DNA of 64,000 nt from Syntrophus buswellii (GTDB lineage: Bacteria > Desulfobacterota > Syntrophia > Syntrophales > Syntrophaceae), in assembly GCF_046097065.1 (NCBI RefSeq), contig NZ_CP175563.1:2418001-2482000 (forward strand). Direction: 5' to 3'. The notes under the pieces were generated by a model. It was given only the letters and a program-made list of their open reading frames with translations, did no database searches and was not told the origin of the DNA. Below are positions 53,503-63,389 of this stretch, piece after piece. The translations under genes were made by a program, and so were the position numbers. Position 1 is the stretch's first letter, and the number at the start of each line of letters is the position of its first letter.

Positions 53503-55098
53503 CTATTGAGCGGGGCCTTCTCCAGCCTTCCTCATTTTCAGAAGAATTTCGTGGGCGCACGCCTCCGGAGAGCCGGCAGTATTCACGGACAGGTGCTCGC
53601 CAGGGGCAAGTTCGTTGATGGGGTCGAAATCGCTTTTCTGCGCCATATAAATCTCCCACCTGCCATCCGACGCCTCACCCGCCTCCGTCAAACGCCTGTT
53701 CAGACGCTCCTCGAGGATTTCCTCCGGGCACAGGCATTCAACCACGAAGAAATCGGCGTGCAACCCTTCGGCAAGCGACTTCGCCTTCAACCGCTCACCG
53801 CGCCTTTTGTAGGAGGCGTCGATGATGACGGGCCTGCCATCCCTGAGAATTTCCTCCGCCCGGCTCAAGGCTGCCTCGTAGGTGCGCCGCGTAACTTCCT
53901 CCGAATAGATCCCCTGCCCGAACTCCGAAAAATGATGATCCTCAGCCGGGATGTTGAGAAGCTCCTTGCGGAGGGCATCCATCTGCAGGATCTCCGCCCC
54001 CAGCGGGGTCGCCAGGTTACGGGCCAGAACGCTCTTTCCCGTCCCCATCAGGCCGGCCAGCAGGATCAGCGCCGGCCTCTCCAAACGGCCGGCACAGGCG
54101 TAGGCCAGTTCAAAGTACCGTCCCGCCGCCGCTCTGGCCCCCTCCCGCTCTTCCCGACCGACGGCCGCGTCCTGGCTTTTGAAGCCGACGACCTTCCCCC
54201 GGACATAGGCATAATAGCACTTGTAGAAATTGAGGAGCCGGCGGATCTCCTCGTCCCCCGAAAGCGAGATGTAGGCTTCGACAAAGGCCTTCCCGTATTC
54301 CGGGTAGCCGTTGAAATCAAGGTCCATGGCCAGGAAAGCCACTTCCGCGGCCACATCCTCGTAGCGGAACCGCTCATTGAACTCGATGCAGTCAAAAATG
54401 ACGATTTCAGGATCGAGAAGACAGATGTGTTCGAGATGCAGATCGCCGTGGCAATCCCGGATCCGGTGGTTCTCCACCCGCCGCCGGAGCAGCCCTTCGC
54501 GTCTTTCGAGAAAATCGAGGGCCCGGGATTGGATGAAAGAGTACTGATAGGCGGGAATCGTTACGCCGATGAAGCTTCGCGTCTGTTCGAAATTTTCCTC
54601 GATATTCCTTCGAATCGTCTCCGGTCCGCCCACTTCGTCGATCGTTCCGCCTGTTTCCGCCCGGCGGTGAAAATCCTCGACTTTTCCGGCGACCCTCTCC
54701 ATCGCGGCAGGCGGCAGGTCTCCCCGGGCCAGCAGCCTCTTGAGCATGCGCTCCTCCGGAATTTTTTTCATGACGACGGCATAGTCCACGACCTTCCCTG
54801 AATCGCCGAACGCCAGCCGCCCATCCGGTTTCTCGACGATCTCGACGACGTTCAGGTAGACCTCCGGGGCCAGCCTCCTGTTCAGCCTCAATTCTTCCCC
54901 GCAGTAGAATCGCCGCTTTTCGAGGGTCGTGAAATCCAGGAATCCAAAGTCCACGGCCTTCTTGATTTTATAAACAAGATCTCCGGCGATGAAGATGAAA
55001 GAAATGTGCGTCTGCAGCAGTTCAACCCGCTCCGGGCTGCCGGGATAGAACTCCGGCCGGCTCATGGCGGCAACCAGTTGAGGATGCGTTTTCTCCAT
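53503..55098 (-). CDS. Phosphotransferase / AAA_33 P-loop kinase fusion
   Basis: A 531-aa two-domain protein. The N-terminal aminoglycoside-phosphotransferase-like kinase (residues about 1-330) has the catalytic loop RDCHGDLHLEHI and the following FDCIEFNERFRYEDVAAEVAF. The C-terminal AAA_33 P-loop kinase has LLAGLMGTGKSVLA (about 345) and VIIDASYKRRGER. The pairing is widespread in bacteria, but the substrates are not established. It is unlikely to be an antibiotic resistance gene. A GAGGGG site precedes the ATG. It is monocistronic. Confidence 0.85.
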   Translation of the reverse strand: MEKTHPQLVAAMSRPEFYPGSPERVELLQTHISFIFIAGDLVYKIKKAVDFGFLDFTTLEKRRFYCGEELRLNRRLAPEVYLNVVEIVEKPDGRLAFGDSGKVVDYAVVMKKIPEERMLKRLLARGDLPPAAMERVAGKVEDFHRRAETGGTIDEVGGPETIRRNIEENFEQTRSFIGVTIPAYQYSFIQSRALDFLERREGLLRRRVENHRIRDCHGDLHLEHICLLDPEIVIFDCIEFNERFRYEDVAAEVAFLAMDLDFNGYPEYGKAFVEAYISLSGDEEIRRLLNFYKCYYAYVRGKVVGFKSQDAAVGREEREGARAAAGRYFELAYACAGRLERPALILLAGLMGTGKSVLARNLATPLGAEILQMDALRKELLNIPAEDHHFSEFGQGIYSEEVTRRTYEAALSRAEEILRDGRPVIIDASYKRRGERLKAKSLAEGLHADFFVVECLCPEEILEERLNRRLTEAGEASDGRWEIYMAQKSDFDPINELAPGEHLSVNTAGSPEACAHEILLKMRKAGEGPAQ

Positions 55099-55473
55099 TT
55101 TTTCCCCTCTGTGGATTTCCCCCGTGATGGGCGGGAATTCGATTCGCTTTTTGTCCCGAAGGCTGCCTCATCCTTTAATCAATCCGCCCAGGTTAATCAA
55201 GATGAAACTGAGAATCGCCATGGGGCGGCTGATCAGGGTTCCTCCCGCCTGTGGTGATCGCCGGCGGAGGGCTTTTCGGACGGACTCCCGGAAAGAACAT
55301 TTCCCTTGCCTTTTCCCACCGGCGCCCATAAAAAGGTGAGGTCACCGGCTTGAGGCATCACCCGGCTGCGACGGCAAACCCAAGGCCTGCCGGAGCCGTC
55401 CGGGTTCTTTCCTGCCGGTTTCTGCTGGAACATCATCTTAACGTCAACTTTGACGTCCCGGAGGGAAGGTTTT

Positions 55474-56247
55474 ATGGACAGGCAGCTAGAACGTATCGCC
55501 CGGTGGATCGTCGAGGCGAAGACGGTCGTCATCTTCACAGGGGCGGGGCTCAGCACGGAGTCGGGAATCCCCGATTTCCGCAGTCCCGGAGGCGTCTGGG
55601 ACAAGTACAATCCGGAAGACTTCTATTTTGATAATTTTATCGCCTCGGAAATCTCCCGCTGGAAATACTGGCAGATGTCCACGGAAATGTACGAGCCGAT
55701 GAAAAAAGCGCAGCCCAATGCCGCCCACATCGCCATTGCCGAGCTGGAAAAAATGGGAAGGCTGGATTGCGTCATTACCCAGAACATCGATAATCTCCAT
55801 GTGCGGGCGGGAAGCTCGCCGGAGAAGGTCATCGAACTTCACGGCACGGCCATGTCCGTCTCCTGCCTCGACTGCCGGAAAAAATTCGACCGGGAGGAGG
55901 TGCAGAAGAAACTGAAGGAGGAAATGAAGGTGCCCTACTGCGACAGCTGCGGCGGCCCTCTGAAGCCCGACACGATCTCCTTCGGCCAGGCCATGCCGGC
56001 CAGAGAAACCCAGGAGGCTTACAGCCGCTCCGCCGCCAGCGACCTGTTCATCGTGATCGGGTCTTCCCTCGTCGTTCAGCCTGCCGCATCCATGCCGGTG
56101 ACCGCCAAGAGGAGCGGCGCACGGCTCGTCATCATCAACCGAGACCCGACCCCCTGCGACAGCATGGCCGACATCGTCATCCATGACCTGGCCGGTCCCG
56201 CGATGACGGCCCTGCTGAACGGCGTAAAAAGGATCGCCCAGGGCTAA
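55474..56247 (+). CDS. NAD-dependent protein deacylase (sirtuin)
   Basis: A 257-aa Sir2-family enzyme that removes acyl groups from lysines using NAD. Motifs: FTGAGLSTESGIPDFRSPGG (NAD loop), TQNIDNLH, IELHGT (catalytic His) and a zinc ribbon with SCLDC and YCDSCGG. The ATG at 55474 has a very good GGAGGGAAGG site, and this shortens the longest frame by eight codons. Together with the histone-deacetylase-like gene this window encodes two unrelated lysine-deacylase types. Confidence 0.94.
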   Translation: MDRQLERIARWIVEAKTVVIFTGAGLSTESGIPDFRSPGGVWDKYNPEDFYFDNFIASEISRWKYWQMSTEMYEPMKKAQPNAAHIAIAELEKMGRLDCVITQNIDNLHVRAGSSPEKVIELHGTAMSVSCLDCRKKFDREEVQKKLKEEMKVPYCDSCGGPLKPDTISFGQAMPARETQEAYSRSAASDLFIVIGSSLVVQPAASMPVTAKRSGARLVIINRDPTPCDSMADIVIHDLAGPAMTALLNGVKRIAQG

Positions 56248-56354
56248 AGATCTTCTTGAACGGCGGGAGCGTGCGGTTCCGCCGCCTTCATACCGAACTG
56301 CAACTTTCCAAAAAGACGGGACACGGCTCGATGGCGCCGGGCAAGTTTTCCGTC

Positions 56355-58799
56355 CTACGTCCGATCCAGCGCCCTCCGGATTGCCGTTCCGATCTGTTCC
56401 AGGCTGTAGGGCTTTCTGACGTACTCGCCCGCCCCAAGCTCCTGAGCCATTCTGACCCGCTCGGTCGCCGCAAAGCCGCTTACGATGATGGTCTTCTGAT
56501 CGGGTCGAATTTCCCGGATTCTTCTCAGCGTCTCCAGGCCGTCGATCCCGGGGTCCATGATCATATCCAGCAGGATCAAGTCGACGTGACGGTTCTGTAT
56601 ATAGGCGACGGCCTCTTCTCCGCTCGATGCCGTGGCAGTTTCATAATTCAGATTGTCGAGCAGATTTTCGGCAAGCTCCCTCTGAAATTCCATGTCATCG
56701 ACAATAAGAATCGACTCTCCCCGCCCCATGCACAACGCGTCATCCCTTTTCTTCCGTTCCCGGATCATTTCCTCGCGGGAAACGGGAAAATAGAGGGTGA
56801 ACGTGCTCCCTATCCCCTCATCGCTCTTCACCTCGACGTAGCCGTGATGATCCTTCACGGTTCCCCACACAATGGCCAATCCCAGCCCCGTCCCGCTTCT
56901 TCCCATGATCTTCTTTGTATAGAAGGGCTCAAAGATCTTTCCCACATCCTTTGCCGGGATTCCGCTGCCCGTGTCGGAAATGGAGAGGATAACGTAATTT
57001 CCCTCCTGAACATCGTCGTATCCGCTGATTGCGTAGTCCACGTAGCGGTTCTCCGTCCGGATCGTCACGGTGCCCGGTCCGGCAATAGCCTCCATGGCAT
57101 TGGAGACGAGATTCATGACCGTCCTGGCGAGGTGGATCGACGACCCCCGGATGCTGTAGAGATCTTCCGCGAGGACACATTTGACGAGAACCTCTCCATG
57201 GAGGGACCTCAACTTCTCGCACTCGAGGGAAGCCAGATAGTCGGAAATCAGTTTGTTGAGGTTGACCGCTTCCGAGACGGACACTCCCCGTCTTGCCAGG
57301 ATCAGGAGATCCTGAATGATCGCCGAACCCTTTTCGCTGGATTGCAGAATGTGCCGCGCATTTCCCGTCAGGGAGCTGCCTTCGGGCAGCTTCGCCAGCA
57401 GCAGCTCTGCGTGACCGACCAGAACCGCCAGGACGTTGTTGAGGTCATGGGCCACTCCGCCGGCAAGCGTCCCCAGGGCCTCCATCGTTTCCGCCCGATG
57501 GAGGCGGGCCTCAATTTTTTTATACTCCGTCATATCGCGGACGCACTCTATGGCGGCGATTGTTCTCCCCCGCGAATCGCGCAGCGCCGCTGCCGTGGTG
57601 GAAAGATACCTTTCCCCTGAAGGCAGATTTGCAGCCAGGCCCTCTGCCCGCAGGATGTCTTTTCGCCCCTGGACGCCAGGATGATCCTTCTCGATGTCCC
57701 CGCTGTCGCCCGGCTCCAGGACGAAATCGACAAGAATGGGGGTTCTCCGGCCGCAGAACGGGATGGCATATTCATAATTTCCCCTGCCCAGCATGTCTTC
57801 CGCCCTGATACCGGTCAGGGCTTCCATGGCACGGTTCCAGGCGGTGACCTTCCCGTCCTGATCAACGACCATCGTGGCGTCGGGGAAAAATTCTATAATG
57901 TCCGCCTGTTCCCTCTGGGACTCCCGCAATGTTTCTTCTGCCCGCTTGAGTTCCGTTATATCCAGAAGCGAGGCAATCGTCTTGCTGGTGCCGGGAATCG
58001 AATCGAAACAGAGGACGACGTATTTGATGGCTCCATGACGATCAACAAACCGGAATTCGTCCCGCCTCCGGTCGGGGCTTTCATCCCCTTCGCGCCGACC
58101 CCGCCTGCTCAACAGCCCTTCCAGATCCTCTTGAGCGACAAATTCCGTCCAGCGCTTCTTTCCTTCAATCTCCTCTCTGCAATAGCCGGATAATTTTTCA
58201 TATTCCGTGTTGACGAGGGAAATGGTTTTGTCCTTCTCCAGAACGACGGTGGCCGTTCCCGTATTCTCGAAGATTGCCCGATAAAGCTCTTCGGACTGCT
58301 TCAGGGCTTCCTCCGCCATCTTCCGCTCGGTAATGTCCATTCCAAAGGAAATCGTCCCCGTTATCTCCCCCTGTTCAACGAGCACGCTGTTACGCCAGGC
58401 GATGTAACGCTCCTCACCGGATCTGGTGAGAATGGAATTATCGAATTTCCTGGGAACCCTGTCGTTCAGAAGCCCGGAAAACTCCCTGCAGATCTGCTCA
58501 TAACCGGCCTGCGGCACCATCACCTTGCACCAGTTTTTGCCCTTCAACTCGTCCATGGTGTACCCGGTGATCTCTTCCGCCGCCGGGTTGAACATCCTCA
58601 GGTTGCCCTGGGTATCCAGACCCACGACCAGGATATTGGCGGTCTGAATCAGTTCCTTGGCAAAGTCCCTGGCTGCCTTCAGCTCCTCTTCAAGCCGCTT
58701 GAGCTCCCTGCCCGATTGATCCAGCTCATCCGTTTTCAGGCGCATTTCCGCCAATTCGGCCATGAGCTGCTCCCTGGTCTTATCCTCATCTTTCATCAT
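56355..58799 (-). CDS. PAS-PAS-PAS hybrid histidine kinase with receiver domain
   Basis: An 814-aa cytoplasmic sensor kinase. A short coiled coil is followed by three PAS domains (about residues 50-170, 180-300, 305-430; TANILVVGLDTQGNLRMFNP, FENTGTATVVLEKDK and ADIIEFFPDATMVVD). Then come an H-box (GTLAGGVAHDLNNVLA), an HATPase with the N, G1 and G2 boxes (NLVSNAMEAI, DTGSGIP, GRSGTGLGLAI), and a C-terminal receiver with phospho-acceptor LILLDMIMDPGID. There are no transmembrane segments. The ATG at 58799 follows CGGAGAG. No partner regulator is adjacent, so the receiver may act as a sink or relay to another protein. Confidence 0.93.
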   Translation of the reverse strand: MMKDEDKTREQLMAELAEMRLKTDELDQSGRELKRLEEELKAARDFAKELIQTANILVVGLDTQGNLRMFNPAAEEITGYTMDELKGKNWCKVMVPQAGYEQICREFSGLLNDRVPRKFDNSILTRSGEERYIAWRNSVLVEQGEITGTISFGMDITERKMAEEALKQSEELYRAIFENTGTATVVLEKDKTISLVNTEYEKLSGYCREEIEGKKRWTEFVAQEDLEGLLSRRGRREGDESPDRRRDEFRFVDRHGAIKYVVLCFDSIPGTSKTIASLLDITELKRAEETLRESQREQADIIEFFPDATMVVDQDGKVTAWNRAMEALTGIRAEDMLGRGNYEYAIPFCGRRTPILVDFVLEPGDSGDIEKDHPGVQGRKDILRAEGLAANLPSGERYLSTTAAALRDSRGRTIAAIECVRDMTEYKKIEARLHRAETMEALGTLAGGVAHDLNNVLAVLVGHAELLLAKLPEGSSLTGNARHILQSSEKGSAIIQDLLILARRGVSVSEAVNLNKLISDYLASLECEKLRSLHGEVLVKCVLAEDLYSIRGSSIHLARTVMNLVSNAMEAIAGPGTVTIRTENRYVDYAISGYDDVQEGNYVILSISDTGSGIPAKDVGKIFEPFYTKKIMGRSGTGLGLAIVWGTVKDHHGYVEVKSDEGIGSTFTLYFPVSREEMIRERKKRDDALCMGRGESILIVDDMEFQRELAENLLDNLNYETATASSGEEAVAYIQNRHVDLILLDMIMDPGIDGLETLRRIREIRPDQKTIIVSGFAATERVRMAQELGAGEYVRKPYSLEQIGTAIRRALDRT

Positions 58800-59152
58800 G
58801 AAAACATCTCTCCGGAGGAACCTGTAAACACCTGTTGACGCTTCCTGAAGATACGCGTTCCGCCCCTGATCGTCCCCGGCCCGCACCGGATCAGCGGAAG
58901 GGACGCCCCCCCGGGCGCCGCCGATGCTTCCTGGACCGGGAAAATGGAATTTCAAGATTCATTCCCTTTTCTCCCTTTCGCGCCATCTATCTGAAGGGAT
59001 GGCCGGCCGTCGGACCTCCCGTTCATCAGAAAATCCCCATCCAGTGGATGCTCTCGAAAGCCTTGACTGCGTTCGTGCCTTATAATAGATTGCCGGAAAA
59101 GCGCTGGCTTGACCCTCCATAATGAATGAATTTTTAAAGGAGATGGTTTGAA

Positions 59153-59614
59153 ATGGCTGAGGTTGGGGAAGTGGTCATCCGGGAGTTGGAGGAAAAGGAT
59201 TTGAAGGCCATCATCGAAATTGACCGGAAGCTGCTGGGTCAGAGCAGACCGGAGTACTGGCAGCTGAAGGTCGAGCTGTCAGAGCAGGCATCCCCCCTGG
59301 CTTCACTGGTTGCGGACAACGGAGGCCGGGTCGTGGGGTTTGTCCTGGGCAATGCCAGCGGATGGGAATTTGGAATCCCTGATACGGTAGGCTGGATCGA
59401 CACGCTCGGTGTAGACCCGGCTTATCATCACCAGGGAATCGGTCGGCTTCTTCTTTTCGAAATGATCGGAAACATGAAAAAAGTCGGCGTGGAAAAGATC
59501 TATACCCTGGTGAGCTGGCGATCCGGAAACCTGCTCGAGTTCTTTGACAAGCTGGGCTTTCAGCGGGGGGACATGATCAACCTGGAACTGGACATACGAG
59601 GGAGGTCCATGTGA
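59153..59614 (+). CDS. GNAT-family acetyltransferase (RimI-like)
   Basis: A 153-aa N-acetyltransferase. The acetyl-CoA loop is in VDPAYHHQGIGRLLLFEM (Q/R-x-x-G-x-G/A), with IDTLGV before it and a final FFDKLGFQRGDMINLEL. The layout fits RimI-type enzymes, but the substrate is unknown. A good AAAGGAGATGG site precedes the ATG. Its stop overlaps the GTG of the mazG gene. Confidence 0.88.
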   Translation: MAEVGEVVIRELEEKDLKAIIEIDRKLLGQSRPEYWQLKVELSEQASPLASLVADNGGRVVGFVLGNASGWEFGIPDTVGWIDTLGVDPAYHHQGIGRLLLFEMIGNMKKVGVEKIYTLVSWRSGNLLEFFDKLGFQRGDMINLELDIRGRSM

Positions 59615-60411
59615 ACGATCCGCATCTGGAGCGCCGCTTTACGAACCTGGTCGAGATTCTTCGCCGCCTCCGCTCCCCCGGGGGATGCCTCTGGGACCGG
59701 CAGCAGAAGAAAGAGGATATCGGCCGGTATCTCCTGGACGAATCCTACGAAGTGCTCGATGCCGTCGCTGGCGGTTCGCCGGAGGAATTGAAGGAAGAGC
59801 TGGGGGACCTGCTCTTTCAGATCCTTTTCCTGGCGCAGCTCGCTGAAGAGGCCGGCGAATTCGGAATCGGCGAGGTCCTGGATGACATCGGCGCCAAGAT
59901 GATCCGCCGCCATCCACACGTGTTCGGGAACCGGGAGGTGAACAGCGTCGCCGATATCCGGGCCAACTGGGAAGAGATCAAAAGGAATACCGAGAAAAAG
60001 TACGAGAAGCATGCGAGCCTCCTGGATAAAGTCCCCCGCTCTCTGCCCGCTCTGATGCGCGCCCAGAAGGTGTCCGCACTGGCCTCGAAGTGCGGATTCG
60101 ATTGGCCGAACGCCGAGGAGGTGCTCGCCAAAATTGAGGAGGAATTCTCAGAACTGAAAGCGGCGATTATCGCAGGGGACCACAGGAACATCGAGGAGGA
60201 AACGGGAGACGTCCTCTTTTCGCTGGTGAATCTCTGCCGCTTTTTTTCCATGGATGCCGAGAAGAGCCTATCGAAGACGATCCTCAAATTTCGAACGCGA
60301 TTTGGCTATATTGAGGAACAACTGAAAAAGCAGGGGAAATCCCCCGAGGAGGCCACCCTGGAAGAGATGGACCATTTGTGGAACAAAGCCAAGTTTGAAT
60401 TAGAGGAATAG
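59611..60411 (+). CDS. mazG: Nucleoside triphosphate pyrophosphohydrolase
   Basis: A 266-aa tandem-domain MazG that hydrolyses noncanonical or excess nucleoside triphosphates to monophosphates. Each half has an EExxED/E-x-x-D-type Mg site: DESYEVLDAV...ELKEELGDLLFQ, and EEEFSELKAAI...EEETGDVLFSLVN. GGCLWDRQQKKEDI near the N-terminus is characteristic. The GTG start at 59611 overlaps the GNAT stop and has GGGAGG upstream. Confidence 0.95.
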   Translation: MNDPHLERRFTNLVEILRRLRSPGGCLWDRQQKKEDIGRYLLDESYEVLDAVAGGSPEELKEELGDLLFQILFLAQLAEEAGEFGIGEVLDDIGAKMIRRHPHVFGNREVNSVADIRANWEEIKRNTEKKYEKHASLLDKVPRSLPALMRAQKVSALASKCGFDWPNAEEVLAKIEEEFSELKAAIIAGDHRNIEEETGDVLFSLVNLCRFFSMDAEKSLSKTILKFRTRFGYIEEQLKKQGKSPEEATLEEMDHLWNKAKFELEE

Positions 60412-60418
60412 GCCCCTT

Positions 60419-60604
60419 ATGAAATTCTTTCTCTGTGTCCTGGGAATGGTCTTCATTGTCGAAGGCCTCCCTTATGTCGCCTTTCCCGGAAAGCTCAAAG
60501 CCTACCTGTCCAGACTTATCACCCTTCCGGACTCGACCCTGCAGTTCCTGGGGCTGATTGCCATGCTCTTCGGCGTTCTTCTGGTTTACTTTGGAAGAAG
60601 CTGA
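60419..60604 (+). CDS. DUF2065 small membrane protein
   Basis: A 61-aa protein with two hydrophobic helices (residues about 2-22 and 40-58: FLCVLGMVFIVEGLPY and LGLIAMLFGVLLVYFG) matching DUF2065, a YjeT-like family whose function is unknown. The GCCCCTT upstream is a poor ribosome site, but the gene follows mazG by 7 bases and is probably coupled to it. Confidence 0.85.
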   Translation: MKFFLCVLGMVFIVEGLPYVAFPGKLKAYLSRLITLPDSTLQFLGLIAMLFGVLLVYFGRS

Positions 60605-60727
60605 AACAAGATCATTGACTTTCCCTGTGAATTTGGATTATCAGGACCGCAGCATCGGCGGCGGAGCCCGAAAACGGGAGGGAAGCCGCCCCTGCACATC
60701 AGGAGTAAGGACAGGGGCCGTCACGAG

Positions 60728-61813
60728 ATGAAGCTGAAAGACTTCCATTACGATCTCCCGCAATCCAGGATTGCGCAGCATCCATGCGCCCAGCGGGATC
60801 ACGCCCGCATAATGGTTCTTGACCGCCGGGAAGCGCGTCTTCAGCATCGTCATTTCTTCGATTTCCCCGAATTTCTGCAGGAGGGCGACTGCCTCGTCAT
60901 CAACGACTCCAAGGTGATTCCGGCCCGTCTCATCGGAACAAAGGAGACGGGAAGCCGCATCGAGGTTCTTCTCCTTTCCCGCCGCCCCGATCCGCGCCGC
61001 CCGTCGGAAGACGTGACGGCGGCCTCGCCCCCGGCTGAACCAGGCGCCGAAGAAACATGGGAGGTGCTTCTCAAGCCGGGCAAGCGGGTTTCCATCGGAA
61101 CGAAAATTTTTTTCGGGGATTCGAACTGGGCCTCGGTCAGAGAGAGGGTCAGCGAAAAGAAGTGGCGGGTGGCCTTCTTCACGGCCCTGCCCTTTGATCT
61201 GTTTCTCCAGCAGTTCGGCAAGGCTCCCCTGCCCCCCTACATCAAGCGGAAACGGGAGGATGGACCGGCGCCGCAGGACCGTGAGCGCTATCAGACCATT
61301 TATGCCCGCCATCCAGGTTCCGTCGCCGCGCCGACGGCGGGGTTCCACTTTTCGGAAACGCAGTTTCGGGCCCTGCAGGACCTTGGAGTTGCCATTGCCC
61401 CCGTGACCCTTCACGTCGGGTTCGGCACCTTTACCCCCATAGAAGCGGAGAACGTGGAGGACCACGTCATGGAGAAGGAATCGTTCTCTCTTTCCCCGGA
61501 ATCGGCGGATCGGATCAATTCCGCCCGTCGGGTCATCGCCGTCGGAACGACCTCCACCAGGGTCCTGGAATCCGCGTCGGACGGTCATGGCCGCGTCCGG
61601 CCGATGGCCTCCTCTTCCAGCCTCTTCATCTATCCGGGATACCGCTTCAGGCGCGTGGATGCCCTGCTGACGAACTTTCATCTTCCCCAGTCGTCCCTGT
61701 TCCTCCTCGTGTGCGCCTTTGCCGGAAGGGATCTGATCTTCAAGGCCTATGCCGAGGCCGTGCAGGAGGAATACCGCTTCTACAGTTACGGCGACTGCAT
61801 GCTGATTCTCTGA
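60728..61813 (+). CDS. queA: S-adenosylmethionine:tRNA ribosyltransferase-isomerase
   Basis: A 361-aa enzyme making epoxyqueuosine in tRNA, after Tgt has inserted preQ1. LKDFHYDLPQSRIAQHP, VINDSKVIPARLIG, PPYIKRK, YARHPGSVAAPTAGFHFSE and LHVGFGTF are all characteristic, with the final YRFYSYGDCMLIL. A run of about 20 residues (PDPRRPSEDVTAASPP) is inserted after residue 80. It is followed by tgt after 38 bases. Confidence 0.96.
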   Translation: MKLKDFHYDLPQSRIAQHPCAQRDHARIMVLDRREARLQHRHFFDFPEFLQEGDCLVINDSKVIPARLIGTKETGSRIEVLLLSRRPDPRRPSEDVTAASPPAEPGAEETWEVLLKPGKRVSIGTKIFFGDSNWASVRERVSEKKWRVAFFTALPFDLFLQQFGKAPLPPYIKRKREDGPAPQDRERYQTIYARHPGSVAAPTAGFHFSETQFRALQDLGVAIAPVTLHVGFGTFTPIEAENVEDHVMEKESFSLSPESADRINSARRVIAVGTTSTRVLESASDGHGRVRPMASSSSLFIYPGYRFRRVDALLTNFHLPQSSLFLLVCAFAGRDLIFKAYAEAVQEEYRFYSYGDCMLIL

Positions 61814-61851
61814 GCGGCCCGCTTCCCCGGAAGGATGGTTTGGATGACCTT

Positions 61852-62976
61852 ATGCCCCCGATAAAACAACATTTCAAGGTTCTGGAGACGGATCCGGGAT
61901 CCGCGGCCCGGTGCGGCCTGCTCTCCACGCCTCACGGCGACGTCCGCACTCCGGCGTTCATGCCGGTGGGAACCCAGGGCACGGTGAAGTCCCTGGCTCC
62001 CGACACGGTCAAGGAGCTCGGCGCGGAGATGATCCTCTGCAATACATACCACCTCTACCTGAGGCCGGGGCACGGACTCATCGCCTCCCTGGGCGGGCTG
62101 CACTCCTTCATGAACTGGCATGGCCCCATCCTGACCGACAGCGGCGGCTTTCAGGTCTACAGCCTGGGGAAGCTCCGGAAAATCACGCCTGAAGGCGCCA
62201 TCTTTCAGTCCCATATCGACGGTTCCCGCCACAGGCTCACCCCGGAGCTGGCCGTTGAAATCCAGGAGGCGCTCCATTCCGACATCATGATGTGCCTCGA
62301 TGAATGTACGCCCTACCCGGCCACCTTCCGGGAGGCGGAGTCCTCCCTTTCCCTGACCCTCTCCTGGGCGGAAAGGAGCCGGAAGGCCAGGGCGGACTCT
62401 TCTGACCAGGCCCTCTACGGCATCGTCCAGGGCGGGATGTATTCCGAATTGAGAAAGCGGGCGGTTGAAGCCATTTCGGCCATGAACTTTGACGGCTACG
62501 CCCTGGGAGGCCTCAGCGTTGGAGAACCCAAGGCGCAGATGGAGCAGATCGTCCAGGAAACGGCCCCCCTTCTTCCAGCAGACCGGCCGCATTATCTCAT
62601 GGGCGTGGGGACACCGGAGGACATCGTAAAGGCGGTGGATTGCGGCATTGACCTCTTCGACTGCGTCATGCCCACCCGCTGCGCACGCCATGGATTGTTG
62701 TTTACAAATGCGGAAAAGGTTGTTATAAAAAACGCCCGTTATCGGGAAGACAACGGGCCTCTGGACAGTGAATGCGACTGCTACACCTGCCGGAACTTCT
62801 CGCGGGCCTACCTGAGGCATTTATATGTGGCGGGAGAAATCCTGGCCATGACCCTGAATACTCTTCACAACATCCGCTATTACATGCGCCTCATGGAGCA
62901 GATTCGCAACGCCATAGGATGCGGTCAATACGCGGCTTTTAAAACCCGGTTTCTGGAGAGCCGGCTGAAGGCGTAA
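61852..62976 (+). CDS. tgt: tRNA-guanine transglycosylase
   Basis: A 374-aa TGT that exchanges guanine-34 for preQ1. PVGTQGTVKSL, TDSGGFQVYSLG (the general acid Asp), GGLSVGEP and DCVMPTRCARHGL (nucleophile Asp) are present. The zinc site is CDCYTC plus a downstream His. The ATG at 61852 is preferred; a TTG four codons earlier is possible. It lies between queA and yajC, a standard order. Confidence 0.96.
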   Translation: MPPIKQHFKVLETDPGSAARCGLLSTPHGDVRTPAFMPVGTQGTVKSLAPDTVKELGAEMILCNTYHLYLRPGHGLIASLGGLHSFMNWHGPILTDSGGFQVYSLGKLRKITPEGAIFQSHIDGSRHRLTPELAVEIQEALHSDIMMCLDECTPYPATFREAESSLSLTLSWAERSRKARADSSDQALYGIVQGGMYSELRKRAVEAISAMNFDGYALGGLSVGEPKAQMEQIVQETAPLLPADRPHYLMGVGTPEDIVKAVDCGIDLFDCVMPTRCARHGLLFTNAEKVVIKNARYREDNGPLDSECDCYTCRNFSRAYLRHLYVAGEILAMTLNTLHNIRYYMRLMEQIRNAIGCGQYAAFKTRFLESRLKA

Positions 62977-63036
62977 GCCTGGAATCCTGACCCGCAAAGA
63001 TTTCATAACGGAAACAACTTAAAGGAGGACAAAGAA

Positions 63037-63372
63037 TTGACAGACTTAGCTCATGCCATGGGAAACCTGGGAGGAGGGGGGCCGGCAGGTGGAGATGTCT
63101 CTTTCCTGATCATGATGGCCGTCATATTCGGCATTTTTTATTTCCTGCTGATCCGACCGCAGCAGAAGAAGCAGAAGGAGCTCAAGGAAATGCTGGCCAA
63201 CCTGAACCACGGCGACGTCGTGGTGACCTCGGGGGGCATTCACGGAAAAATTGCCGCCATGACCGGCGACGTCATAACCCTTGAAGTGGCCGACAAGGTC
63301 CGCATCAAGGTTTCGAGAAGCTTTATTGCGGCCGTCCTTGAAAAATCGGGGGATAAGGCCGGAAAGGAATAG
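63037..63372 (+). CDS. yajC: Sec translocon accessory protein YajC
   Basis: A 111-aa single-pass membrane protein. A short N-terminus is followed by one transmembrane helix (about residues 22-40, SFLIMMAVIFGIFYFLLIRP) and RPQQKKQKE, then VVTSGGIHGKI. It associates with SecDF. It starts at TTG with a perfect AAAGGAGG eight bases upstream, a start that would be missed if only ATG were considered. Confidence 0.93.
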   Translation: MTDLAHAMGNLGGGGPAGGDVSFLIMMAVIFGIFYFLLIRPQQKKQKELKEMLANLNHGDVVVTSGGIHGKIAAMTGDVITLEVADKVRIKVSRSFIAAVLEKSGDKAGKE

Positions 63373-63389
63373 TCGAAAAGGGGAATCCT

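Noticed and set aside
56256..57620. A 454-codon plus-strand ORF
   Set aside because: Antisense to the kinase and receiver region of the histidine kinase.
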